A program made the position numbers and the translations under genes. From the NCBI RefSeq assembly GCF_032118995.1, contig NC_092666.1, forward strand, positions 620,001 through 684,000: DNA of 64,000 nucleotides. Reading direction: 5' to 3'. Within the stretch, counting starts at the first letter, position 1; every line of letters begins with the position of its first letter. Below are positions 37,680-50,100 of this stretch, in pieces. The notes beneath the pieces were generated by a model. That model made no database searches, was not told the DNA's origin, and was given only the letters and a program-made list of their open reading frames with translations. This DNA comes from Asterias amurensis (Eukaryota; Echinodermata; Asteroidea; Forcipulatida; Asteriidae).

Positions 37680-38503
37680 GAAGCATTCAAAAGAATTCAA
37701 TTTGTTTTGTTTAGGTCCTACACAAATAGACAAAGTGTGGCATGACTTTTCTTATTTGCTTGTATAAAAAAAATTACAATGTGTGTAAAAAAGTTACATG
37801 AAATGTGATTGGATAAAGCTGTTTTCTTTGCTTTATTCATTTATATTTGACCTTAAATTTGGTTAATGGTCAGCATTAAAAGGGTAAACAAACATTTTAA
37901 TTTGACCTTTTAAAGTGTGTAGACACCCTGAAGTCACTAAAGCTTAATGGGATATCCAGTAATATGAAGAATCACAGTGTTAACATGTGTAACAATAGTG
38001 ATTGTTATCTTACATTAGATCTATTGAATGAAACATCATGTACATAGGATAAACCAACATCATATTACTATTGTCAAACATAATACACTATAAACTTGTA
38101 GGTGTAGTATGCATTGTCAAATTAACATAAAAATAAGACACACGAACTAGCACAGGGCTTAGTGGACAATTATCTAGACTTGCTACCTGCGGTCAAGATT
38201 ATCTCTTACAATGTAGCGTGTTAAAGGTCCTTAAAAGTAATTTGATATTCTAATGAATTATTGTATTCAGTCATTGTTGAATCAATTATTCATGATGTCA
38301 TCACACCACACCTTGATTTAATAAAATGTGTATTCCATTGTTAGTTTGCGGATATGTTAGAAACGTATATTATGAATGTTAGCCATCCATTTCACGTATT
38401 CTTGGCTCGGGGGAGGGGTTGTTACTGTACAGTTGTTTATATGATAGATATGAATACTAACTAGTTTCAGATGGTGTCATGGTTTCAACCTTTTTTGGCC
38501 ATT

Positions 38504-38509
38504 AATAAA
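38504..38509 (+). terminator. CFAP91: Candidate CFAP91 poly(A) signal
   Basis: AATAAA followed within 50 bp by a GU-rich stretch. An alternative AATAAA lies at 38320-38325. Confidence 0.45.
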
Positions 38510-38530
38510 ATGAGAGTGTTTTAAAGTGAA

Positions 38531-39088
38531 TTGTAAATGTCTATGTGTTTTGGTATACATGTTGTAGCGTTGACCGGGCATTGTACACAGCTTTAAATGA
38601 CACAGGAATGCAAATAACTGGCTTTTCTGTCCCTTTTTCTGGAAGTTTATTTACACACAACAAGTCGTGAAATTACACAAAGCAAAAACCTAAACCAGAG
38701 AGCGCCCTCTCTGGCGAGCAGATTTTATTGATCTGCCTGCGTATGGGCTGCCAGCAGTGCTCCAACGGGGAGTCATGGTGGCCCTGCTACAGTACATGAA
38801 CAACATTCGGAATGAGTGAAGCAGCATTGATTATAATCGGGGAACTGCTTGGTTTGCATGTTGAGTAATAACAATAGCCAACTGCTCACCGTCTAATAGC
38901 GAAGCTTTCTTCATTTATCACATAATATAGTACCCATACATGATATTCTTACTTCATTCTGATTTACAATGTACAATTGTTTGGCCCTTTGAAAAATCAG
39001 GGGGAAAAATATGATTGAATAACCTGATATAATGTCTTACAAAGGCTACACCATGTGAACATGGAGTTCAGCCATTGTACTTGAGGAA
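38531..39088. other. No gene seen
   Basis: Unique-looking DNA with a short dyad, AGAGAGCGCCCTCTCT near 38697. No exon was recognised on either strand. Confidence 0.35.
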
Positions 39089-39436
39089 CAAAGACCAGTC
39101 TTCGCACTTGGTGTATCTCAACATATGCATAAAATAACAAACCTGTGAAAATTTGAGCTCAATTGGTCATCGGAGTTGGGAGAAAATGATGAAAGAAAAA
39201 ACACCCTTGTCGGACAAATCTGTGTGCTTTCAGATAGGAATAAAAGACTTCTTGCTAGAAGTCTTTTATTTTTTTAGTGCAGAGAAATTACCTCTTTCTC
39301 AAAAACTCTATTACTTCAGAGGTTGTCATTTCCCACAACGTTTTATACTATCAACAGCTCTCCAATGCTCATTACCAAGTCAGTTTTTAAGTTAATATTT
39401 GTTTTGAGTAATTACCAAACTTGTACTTCCCTTTAA
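39089..39436 (-). mobile_element. MITE family C, copy 7 (reverse orientation)
   Basis: It begins AAAGACCAGTCTTCGCACTT and GGTGTATCTCAACATATGCA, contains GGGAGAAAATGATGAAAG, and ends AATTACCAAACTTG...CCCTTTAA. The outermost TIR at the left end is lost. Confidence 0.75.
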
Positions 39437-40224
39437 TACGCTGGACATTGCGTTATTGGGGAGGGCAGTAATATACACATTAAATGGCAATGAGGTAAAT
39501 AGTGCAGAGCGTTCTATTTACCAAGGGAAAATGGAACGGCCCGGGGACCAAACGACTATCACACGGCCGCCGGGTTTCCTAGTAAAACTAAGCCATATCA
39601 TGTGGCGCGCTCTAAACCAATGACAAGACAGAATTGTTGTAAGGGGTGCGTGTTAGAATGATAACTATGTACATAAATAACAGTGTGTAGGATTTATTCA
39701 CAGCAGTTTATTGTGACACTTTGAACAATAAAACATTAATAAGATAAATTGATTGTTCCAATTCCAATTACTTCCATTTCTAATTATTTCCATTAGTAAC
39801 TGACCACTGAAACATTCATTAAAATTACTCAAAAGCTTATGTCCAGAATAAGTATTTACATAAATACGTGTCCAGAGTAAGCCAATGAACTTGAGACCAT
39901 AGAAGAAAAAACAAATTAAGTATAGAACAGCAACAAAGTTGCAATTTCAACATTTTCAGTTATTTTCTAAGCTGTTACCTGGTTACATGCATATAGACGT
40001 CCATATTGTTCACTGAAATTTGAATATCTTATTTGACAAAGGAGTATTTATTCCAGCAGCAAATGACAAACTTTACATTGACATCACGATTGAAGTGAAA
40101 TTTGTGCAAAAAGTTTGCTTCTGGGGTCAAATCATTCTATAAAACAGTTTCATTGGGTCTATCCACACTGACAAACAATATTTCATACTGCAATTAATCA
40201 TTTTGCTGACCAAAACAAAGAAAT
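39437..40224. other. No gene seen
   Basis: Contains a CpG-rich patch near 39500-39640 (ACACGGCCGCCGGGTTTCCT, CATGTGGCGCGCTCTAAACC) that resembles the GAGCGCGTCACGTGG words of the 620-1290 repeat. No exon recognised. Confidence 0.35.
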
Positions 40225-40366
40225 AGGGGACTTTTGGGACACTTGGTGGCAGCAGACTTACCCGGTAAAATCCATTGTTCTGGATAATGTGCGCGTGCTC
40301 AGAACTACGTAAACAATTGACATTACCTGGTAAGTCTGCTGCCACCTAGTGTTCCAAAGTCTCCTA
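40225..40366. repeat. 142-bp inverted repeat carrying two CTCF-like motifs
   Basis: The left arm reads GGGACACTTGGTGGCAGCAG and ACTTACC. The right arm is its inverse, from GGTAAGTCTGCTGCCACCTA to AAAGTCTCCTA. Read on the minus strand, the right arm gives ACACTAGGTGGCAGCAG. Both arms match the general shape of the CTCF core (CCASYAGRKGGC), here in divergent inverted arrangement. The motif reading is inference. Confidence 0.55.
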
Positions 40367-41560
40367 TTGCAAAAGATTATTTTGAGATTTATACTTTCAA
40401 TTATCATTTGGGTATAAAAGGAAGGATATCTGTTTTACAAATTATTCATAGTTTTACCATGGAGGAAGGAATAGGAGCTCGAACGAAGGACATCAAAAGT
40501 CGAACGTGCGGTACCGCGGTCGTTTAACAACACCTCGTAATCACCCACATTCCTTATACAGACAATGGGCGACCTGGCGTATGTGAGTTTGCGCGTGCGC
40601 ACTTGGTTCTTCACTCAACCATGGTGTCGTATGTCGTATGGATATAATACAGAAAAACAACTTTTTTGAGACCTGATAAAACTTGTGTACACTTGTGCTC
40701 ACCAAATCGAAAAACACAATTGAATACCAACCACCCTCGTGTGCTTATACCCAAATTTTGAACCACAGCTAGTGACCGGAAAGTCACAAAAAATGAAAAA
40801 ATATGCCATGATGTTTCAGTGAAACACCACAAATGGTAAATGAAAACGTGTGTATGTAATTGGACATTATTGAATTAATCAGCTACTAAAGTATCTGCTC
40901 CAGTTATTAAGCTGTTTCACTCTATTAAGAGATCCAAGATGATCAAATGTTTAAGTTTTCAAATTTCTTTGTTTTCACTTGGTCCATTTTGGCTATATCC
41001 CTTTTACATACTGTATAATGTATGTTTGTCACATTTATAATTTTAACCTTTGAATAAAAAAAACAAAAATGGGGGTATTCATGTGTTCACAATTGTAACA
41101 CAATCTAAATGAACAAGTAAACCAGGGCAAAACAGTGATCACACACAGCTAAATTGGTTTGTAGCTCACAGATGCATTATACACTAAGTTGATACTGTCC
41201 TCCCCACAGTGAATGAAACAAGGTATGCCAGGAGCAACCTCGCTCCCAGGGGTGATCGATCTCACCGCGCCATTTTTTCCCAGCATACCATGCTCGATCA
41301 TAACACCTGGAATTGGAAAACTTAAACGTGCTAGTACCTTTTAAATGAACCATTAATGAGCGTACATATTCATTATTCAATTTTTTCTACGCACGCACTC
41401 ATGCCTTTCGTCTTAAAGAATGTTTTTGTTTTTGTTTTTAAACGCGGGCGTGATCAACGTACAAAACTATGCCCACACGCATCTAATGCATAACCAATTT
41501 CCTGTTCCTGAGCCAATCAGCGTTGTTTCCCATTACATCCCTCCCAGGGGTTGGTGACAA
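40367..41560. other. No gene seen between the two ciliary genes
   Basis: AT-rich DNA with small open frames only. No exon, element end or polyadenylation signal could be tied to either neighbour. Confidence 0.35.
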
Positions 41561-43497
41561 GAGGTATCAATACGGCGCGCTGCCCATGGTAGCGAGGCTG
41601 TACGAGAGGTATCGATACGGCGCGCTGCCCATGGTAGCGAGGCTGTACGAGAGGTATCGATACGGCGCGCTGCCCATGGTAGCGAGGCTGTACGAGAGGT
41701 ATCGATACGGCGCGCTGCCCATGGTAGCGAGGCTGTACGAGAGGTATCGATACGGCGCGCTGCCCATGGTAGCGAGGCTGTACGAGAGGTATCGATACGG
41801 CGCGCTGCCCATGGTAGCGAGGCTGTACGAGAGGTATCGATACGGCGCGCTGCCCATGGTAGCGAGGCTGTACGAGAGGTATCGATACGGCGCGCTGCCC
41901 ATGGTAGCGAGGCTGTACGAGAGGTATCGATACGGCGCGCTGCCCATGGTAGCGAGGCTGTACGAGAGGTATCGATACGGCGCGCTGCCCATGGTAGCGA
42001 GGCTGTGTGAGAGGTATCAATACGGCGCGCTGCCCATGGTAGCGAGGCTGTACGAGAGGTATCGATATGGCGCGCTGCCCATGGTAGCGAGGCTGTACGA
42101 GAGGTATCGATATGGCGCGCTGCCCATGGTAGCGAGGCTGTACGAGAGGTATCGATACGGCGCGCTGCCCATGGTAGCGAGGCTGTACGAGAGGTATCGA
42201 TACGGCGCGCTGCCCATGGTAGCGAGGCTGTACGAGAGGTATCGATACGGCGCGCTGCCCATGGTAGCGAGGCTGTACGAGAGGTATCGATACGGCGCGC
42301 TGCCCATGGTAGCGAGGCTGTACGAGAGGTATCGATACGGCGCGCTGCCCATGGTAGCGAGGCTGTACGAGAGGTATCGATACGGCGCGCTGCCCATGGT
42401 AGCGAGGCTGTACGAGAGGTATCGATACGGCGCGCTGCCCATGGTAGCGAGGCTGTACGAGAGGTATCGATACGGCGCGCTGCCCATGGTAGCGAGGCTG
42501 TACGAGAGGTATCGATACGGCGCGCTGCCCATGGTAGCGAGGCTGTACGAGAGGTATCGATACGGCGCGCTGCCCATGGTAGCGAGGCTGTACGAGAGGT
42601 ATCGATACGGCGCGCTGCCCATGGTAGCGAGGCTGTGTGAGAGGTATCAATACGGCGCGCTGCCCATGGTAGCGAGGCTGTACGAGAGGTATCGATACGG
42701 CGCGCTGCCCATGGTAGCGAGGCTGTGTGAGAGGTATCAATACGGCGCGCTGCCCATGGTAGCGAGGCTGTACGAGAGGTATCGATACGGCGCGCTGCCC
42801 ATGGTAGCGAGGCTGTGTGAGAGGTATCAATACGGCGCGCTGCCCATGGTAGCGAGGCTGTACGAGAGGTATCGATACGGCGCGCTGCCCATGGTAGCGA
42901 GGCTGTACGAGAGGTATCGATACGGCGCGCTGCCCATGGTAGCGAGGCTGTGTGAGAGGTATCAATACGGCGCGCTGCCCATGGTAGCGAGGCTGTACGA
43001 GAGGTATCGATACGGCGCGCTGCCCATGGTAGCGAGGCTGTACGAGAGGTATCGATACGGCGCGCTGCCCATGGTAGCGAGGCTGTACGAGAGGTATCGA
43101 TACGGCGCGCTGCCCATGGTAGCGAGGCTGTACGAGAGGTATCGATACGGCGCGCTGCCCATGGTAGCGAGGCTGTACGAGAGGTATCGATACGGCTCGC
43201 TGCCCATGGTAGCGAGGCTGTACGAGAGGTATCGATACGGCGCGCTGCCCATGGTAGCGAGGCTGTACGAGAGGTATCAATACGGCGCGCTGCCCATGGT
43301 AGCGAGGCTGTACGAGAGATATCGATACGGCGCGCTGCCCATGGTAGCGAGGCTGTACGAGAGGTATCGATACGGCGCGCTGCCCATGGTAGCGAGGCTG
43401 TACGAGAGGTATCGATACGGCGCGCTGCCCATGGTAGCGAGCCTGTGAGAGAGGTACGGTATCGATATAGCGCGCTGCCCATGGTAGCGAGGCTGTG
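41561..43497. repeat. 45-bp satellite, about 43 near-identical copies
   Basis: The unit is exactly 45 bp (pieces GCGAGGCTGTACGAGAGGTA, TCGATACGGCGCGCTGCCCA, TGGTA). Since 45 is divisible by three and the unit lacks stops in several frames, reading frames of 641-679 codons arise on both strands. The simultaneous openness of opposed frames is the signature of a repeat, not of protein constraint. A variant unit (CTGTGTGAGAGGTATCAATA) recurs near 42004, 42634, 42724, 42814 and 42949, with three of these two units apart. Each standard unit holds the perfect palindrome GTATCGATAC and an imperfect dyad on CCATGG. It lies just downstream of the TMEM218 3' end. Confidence 0.97.
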
Positions 43498-43573
43498 CCA
43501 GGAGCTGATTTGTAATGTTCATTTTGAGTTGTAGATCCATTGTGTTTTAGCCACAAGGTGGATCCATTGGCCT

Positions 43574-43579
43574 TTTAAT
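43574..43579 (-). terminator. TMEM218: Possible TMEM218 poly(A) signal (ATTAAA)
   Basis: TTTAAT on the plus strand reads ATTAAA on the minus strand. No AATAAA is found between the TMEM218 stop and the 45-bp satellite, so this variant is the best candidate. If used, the 76-bp array is in the 3'UTR. Confidence 0.25.
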
Positions 43580-43588
43580 CATTGGTTG

Positions 43589-44130
43589 GTGGTGCAAGAC
43601 TCCTTTTCACACAGTGATGTTATTGTTCCAGGTGACATGATTGATGACATCACTGCTTGGATCGGATTCCAGTCAAACAGTGACTCCTTCACACAGTGAT
43701 GTCACTGTTCCAGGCGACAGGTGACATGATTGATGACATCACTGCTTGGGGTGGGCTCTTCAGTGACTCCTTCACACAGTGATGTCATTGTTCCAGGTGA
43801 CATGACTGTTGACATCACTGCTTGGGGTGGGCTCTTCAGTGACTCCTTCACACAGTGATGTCATTGTTCCAGGTGACATGACTGTTGACATCACTGCTTG
43901 GGGTGGGCTCTTCAGTGACTCCTTCACACAGTGATGTCATTGTTCCAGGTGACATGACTGTTGACATCACTGCTTGGGGTGGGCTCTTCAGTGACTCCTT
44001 CACACAGTGATGTCATTGTTCCAGGTGACATGACTGTTGACATCACTGCTTGGAATGGATTCCAGTCAAACAGTGACTCCTTCACACAGTGATGTCATTG
44101 TTCCAGGTGATACAATTGTTGACAACACTT
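43589..44130. repeat. 76-bp tandem array with internal hairpin, about 6.5 copies
   Basis: The central units are exactly 76 bp (starts at 43763, 43839, 43915 and 43991), beginning GTGACTCCTTCACACAGTGA and ending GGGGTGGGCTCTTCA. Outer units are longer and carry TCGGATTCCAGTCAAACA. Each unit contains CAGTGATGTCA and, about 25 bp on, TGACATCACTG, which are inverse of each other, so every unit can fold. The TGATGTCA/TGACATCA cores resemble ATF/CREB sites. Confidence 0.92.
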
Positions 44131-44168
44131 GTTTGCAGTGAAATGGTCCAATAAATGTTCTGTTCAGT

Positions 44169-47100
44169 TCAGAATCGCTTTGTTTTGATGTGCTTTGCAA
44201 AAATTGGTTCAGTCCAATGAAATATAAACATAAAGACGAGACTGAGTAGCGCAAACACACTAAGCATGCTCAGGATAACTACCCTTGTCCAGAACATGCC
44301 GTCTGTGATCTGATATAAAGAGCATAAGAACAATGTTATGGTTGAGCTTGTTATAAATCATACCTGTTTTATTGGCTGCATCCAATGATTTATAATGAAT
44401 ACTGTTATTCTGCTTGTTAAACATTCATCCATTTTTTTACAAATAATATTGTTATCTGACCAATGCACCATTTGCAAGTTAGATTTTATTACTGCCTGGT
44501 ACAATGACTTGCTTAGTCACAAGTTACCACCTTAAGGTGACCTTATTTGAATTCTTTAGACTAATGAGACAGTTACATAAGAGGCAACAAAACTATACAT
44601 GATTCTGAATGGATGTGTATGGCACAATAGTACCAGGGTTTGCTCATCTGGAGGTTGCTGTACAAAAGCTTGCCTCGGACCATGTGACATAGTAACTGTC
44701 TCTGAAGTCTGAAGATTTCAAATTTAAGCGTTAACTTATTGTGACTGTCGCACCAAACCTTAAAGGCAGTGGACACTATTGTTAATTACTCAAAATAGCA
44801 TAAAACCTTACTTGGTAACGAGTAATGGGGAGAGGATGATAGTATAAAACATTGTGAGAAACAGCTCCCTCTGAAGTGAGAGTAATTCGAGAGTAATTTT
44901 CCACGAATTTGATTTCGAGATCTCAGATTTAGAATTTGAGGTCTCGAAATCAAGCATCTGAAAGCACACCACTTTGTGTGACAAGAGTGTTTTTTTCTTT
45001 AACTTGGACGACCAATTGAGCTCAAATTTTCACCGGTTTGTTATTGTATGCATATGTTGAGATACACCAAGTAAGAAGACTGCTCTTTGACAATTACCAA
45101 TAGTGTCCAGTGTCTTTACTCAAAACCAACTCACAAATGGCTTATTAACACATTCCTGTAATGATTTAATATGAATTTAATTCACTGGCTTATCCCTAAT
45201 TCAGTGCACATCGTTTTATTACTCACACGCACACCCTTTTTCATTCAGTATTCCTCAAATTAAGGCCCAGTCCCACTGCAGTGATAATGAGAGCGATAAC
45301 GATAACGACGCAAAGAGAAGGCATTCAATTGGTTGAATTGCTCTGCACAGAATACGTCCACGCTTATTCAACCAATCGAGGGGGTGTATTCATAATGTTT
45401 CCGTTAATGAGGGGCCTATGTGACCGGGCCTTAAGTCTATACAGCAAAAATGAAGCTTGGTTAGTGTAAGAAGACTTGAGTTATATTACCCTGTTGTCAA
45501 CTGGTTCTGGTTGAAGTCCTTCTTTGGGATAGATGATAAGAATGACTGTGATCAAAGAAGCCACAACAATCATCGCTATACCCCCAGACCTGTCAATAAA
45601 CAATGCATTTTGTTACTTTCACTGTATTCCATTATCACAACTTATGTTAGAATTTTTTCTCAAGCAAAACCTACACAAGAAGAAAAAACTGATATCAATT
45701 TTATTGAACTACTTCAGGTGTTTTAATGGTTTGTATTGAACTACTTCAGGTGTTTTAATTGTTTCAGAAAATTTGCACAGAGCATTTATAATTACTAGAA
45801 AAATGCAGGTTTAAAAAGTGCTCATAAAACACACACGTGTACATGTACAATGTATCAGGCAAAGCCTATTCACCATTGCTCAATACAAGGGGCATTAGGA
45901 AATGTCAGTCATTAATTAGGGAATAACAGTGCGAGTACCCGGTCTTCACTGCGTGGTAATGACCGGGTTGGTGGCTGGCGCTTCCTCCGGCTAGGCTCGG
46001 TCCGTTAACAGCGCCCGCCACCAACCAAGGTCATTACCACGCAATGAAGACCGGGTACGAACACTGTTATTCCCATTAATAAATACCCTTTTAAGCGAAT
46101 TAAACGGCTAAAATTGTCCAAATTTTGTGACTTTTCTCTCAGCGGTACTTCCAAACATGTTCAGGGGCCATATTTGAGCTTTTGATGGTTCCCATCTCTT
46201 TCGTGCGTCAATCACATTACTGATCTTTGAGACCAGTGACTCTTTTAAATAATGATCTGTTCAGCCCCTTCACTGGGACCAAAGGAGGCAAATGATTGGA
46301 CGATAGCTGTTCCTTGTGCATTAAAAAGCGCATGAGCTCGGCGTCAGTTTATACGCGTGCACATGTTACACGCGCGCACTCAAAATTAATAAATTTTCAG
46401 CGCGCGTACGCGTAAGTGCGCGATGTTGCAATGAAACTAACAGGGATATAAATAAACGTGCAATACAGTGCAACGCGCAAGGTTTACACAATGTATGCTG
46501 ATTTAGTGGCCACTTATTCGCTATTTTCCAAAGCCGGTCTTTATACCACCGTTAACACTCCCACACGTGACCGGGTTTTGACCAATCAGAGACTTGAAAC
46601 CGTCCAAGGTATTTATTAATGCTCAATACAAGGGGCATCAGGCAATGTCAGTCATTAATGCTCAATACAAGGGGCATCAGGCAATGTCAGTCATTAATGC
46701 TCAGTATGAGAGACATCAGGCAATGTCATTCATTAGTGCTCAATACAAGGGGCATCAGGCAATGTCAGTCATTAATGCTCAGTATGAGAGACATCAGGCA
46801 ATGTCATTCATTAGTGCTCAATACAAGGGGCATCAGGCAATGTCAGTCATTAATGCTCAGTATGAGAGACATCAGGCAATCTCAGTCATTAATGCTCAGT
46901 ATGAGAGACATCAGGCAATGTCAGTCATTAGTGCTCAATACAAGGGGCATTAGGCAATGTCAGTCATTAATGCTCAGTATGAGAGACATCAGGCAATGTC
47001 AGTCATTAATGCTCAGTATGAAAGACATCAGGCAATGTCAGTCATTAATGCTCAGTATGAGAGACATCAGGCAACGTCAGTCATTAATGCTCAGTATGAG

Positions 47101-50100
47101 AGACATCAGGCAATGTCAGTCATTAGTGCTCAGTATGAGAGACATCAGGCAATGTCAGTCATTAGTGCTCAGTATGAGAGACATCAGGCAACGTCAGTCA
47201 TTAATGCTCAGTATGAAAGACATCAGGCAATGTCAGTCATTAGTGCTCAGTAAGAGACATCAGGCAACGTCAGTCATTAGTGCTCAGTATGAGAGACATC
47301 AGGCAACGTCAGTTATTAGTGCTCAGTATGAGAGACATCAGGCAACGTCAGTCATTAGTGCTCAGTATGAGAGACATCAGGCAATGTCAGTCATTAATGC
47401 TCAGTATGAGAGACATCAGGCAACGTCAGTTATTAGTGCTCAGTATGAGAGACATCAGGCAACGTCAGTTATTAGTGCTCAGTATGAGAGACATCAGGCA
47501 ATGTCAGTCATGAATGCTCAGTATGAGAGACATCAGGCAATGTCAGTCATTAATGCTCAGTATGAGAGACATCAGGCAATGTTATACTTCAGTAACAAAC
47601 TGTGAAGTTTGATTGGTCCAGAACCAATCAAGTGACGTGCAACAAAAACGCATGTACCACGTCTGCACAGTGCAGCGGGTAACATGAGTTTCGTTAACCG
47701 GTGTATATTACCTTGATCGTTCCCACCATTGGTCAATTTCTAGCGCTTAGGCATAAAAAGAACATTGTTATGTTGGCGTAATGGGCCCCCAAAATAAGGT
47801 AGGTAGGGTTTTTCCCATCCCAGCAACGAATAGTATACACGATAACAAAAGAAAACAAGGCTACACACAACAAATAGTGTAATTTTAACTCTTGATGACA
47901 TTTATTTTATTTTTATTTCTTAAATAGATTTTAATCATTAAATTTCTTCCCTTGAAAAAATAAAAATACCCAGGGTCTGCCGTATTTTTAGGGTAGGTCT
48001 GGTTAAGCCAACATATATTGGGTTTTTTTATGCCTTCGTACAAAACTGTTGCAGGTTCGAGGGAAATGAAGAATTGTTTCTTATGAACAACTGTTCATCT
48101 GCTTATTAAAATATGAATACTCATCAAAAATAATGTTTGAAGATGGCAACAGAATTTTGAGAAGAGGAATAATCATGTTACAAGGTATAACAAAATAATT
48201 GTTGCACGCTGGGATAGGGGTCCACTCTGGGTTTTGTACGCCCTCGGGGGAAATGGCACCCAGCGAAGCCAAGAGTGCCATTTCCCCCTTTGGTGTACAA
48301 AACACCATGGACCCTGTCACAGCGTAAAACACTTGTATAATGTCAGTCAAGTCAACAGAGTTTAATACAAGGGCCATTAGGTAATGCCAGTCAAGAGTTC
48401 AATACAAGGGGCATTAGGCAATGCCAGTCATTAGCAGTCCAGTGCTCAGTATGAGAGACATCAGTCAATGCTAGTCAACAGGGTTCAATATTAGAGACAT
48501 CAGGCAATGCTAGTCAACAGGGTTCAATATTAGAGACATCAGGCAATGCTAGTCAACAGGGTTCAATATTAGAGACATCAGTCAATGCTAGTCAATAGGG
48601 TTCAATATTAGAGACATCAGTCAATGCTAGTCAACAGAGTTCAATATTAGAGACATCAGTCAATGCTAGTCAACAGGGTTCAATATTAGAGTCATCAGTC
48701 AATGCTAGTCAAACAGGGTTCAATATTAGAGTCATCAGTCACTGCTAGTCAACAGGGTTCAATATTAGAGTCATCAGTCAATGCTAGTCAACAGGGTTCA
48801 ATATTAGAGACATCAGGCAATGCTAGTCAACGGGGTTCAATATTAGAGACATCTCTCAATGCTAGTCAACAGGGTTCAATATTAGAGACATCAGTCAATG
48901 CTAGTCAACAGGGTTCAATATTAGAGACATCAGTCAATGCTAGTCAACAGGGTTCAATATTAGAGACATCAGTCAATGCTAGTCAACAGGGTTCAATATT
49001 AGAGACATCAGGCAATGCTAGTCAACAGGGTTCAATATTAGAGACATCAGGCAATGCTAGTCAACGGGGTTCAATATTAGAGACATCAGGCAATGCTAGT
49101 CAACAGGGTTCAATATTAGAGGCATCAGTCAATGCTAGTCAACAGGGTTCAATATTAGAGACATCAGTCAATGCTAGTCAACAGGGTTCAATATTAGAGA
49201 CATCAGGCAATGCTAGTCAAACAGGGTTCAATATTAGAGACATCAGTCAATGCTAGTCAATAGGGTTCAATATTTGAGACATCAGTCAATGCTAGTCAAC
49301 AGAGTTCAATATTAGAGACATCAGTCAATGCTAGTCAACAGGGTTCAATATTAGAGACATCAGTCAATGCTAGTCAATAGGGTTCAATATTAGAGACATC
49401 AGTCAATGCTAGTCAACAGAGTTCAATATTAGAGGCATCAGTCAATGCTAGTCAACAGGGTTCAATATTAGAGACATCAGTCAATGCTAGTCAACAGGGT
49501 TCAATATTAGAGACATCAGGCAATGCTAGTCAAACAGGGTTCAATATTAGAGACATCAGGCAATGCTAGTCAACAGGGTTCAATATTAGAGACATCAGTC
49601 AATGCTAGTCAACAGGGTTCAATATTAGAGACATCAGTCAATGCTAGTCAACAGGGTTCAATATTAGAGACATCAGGCAATGCTAGTCAACAGGGTTCAA
49701 TATTAGAGACATCAGGCAATGCTAGTCAACGGGGTTCAATATTAGAGACATCAGTCAATGCTAGTCAACAGGGTTCAATATTAGAGGCATCAGTCAATGC
49801 TAGTCAACAGGGTTCAATATTAGAGACATCAGTCAATGCTAGTCAACAGGGTTCAATATTAGAGACATCAGGCAATGCTAGTCAAACAGGGTTCAATATT
49901 AGAGACATCAGTCAATGCTAGTCAATAGGGTTCAATATTTGAGACATCAGTCAATGCTAGTCAACAGAGTTCAATATTAGAGACATCAGTCAATGCTAGT
50001 CAACGGGGTTCAATATTAGAGACATCAGGCAATGCTAGTCAACAGGGTTCAATATTAGAGATATCAGGCAATGCTAGTCAACGGGGTTCAATATTAGAGA

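Larger units (their letters stand above)
36695..38530 (+). other. CFAP91: Probable CFAP91 3'UTR
   Basis: AT-rich DNA follows the stop codon. The first strong AATAAA is at 38320-38325 and a second at 38504-38509, the latter followed by GU-rich TGTGTTTTGGT. Inferred: the transcript ends near 38.3 or 38.5 kb, which would place a family B MITE inside the 3'UTR. Confidence 0.5.

Noticed and set aside
41517-43556. Open frames of 641, 649 and 679 codons on both strands as possible long repeat proteins
   Set aside because: The 45-bp unit is a multiple of three and free of stops in several frames; both strands are open at once, flanks have no splice logic, and substitutions do not favour one frame.
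46594-47605. Repeat protein of 328 codons with a 13-residue period
   Set aside because: It is the 39-bp satellite read in frame, located in an intron of TMEM218 on the opposite strand, and the frame changes where one unit is shortened.
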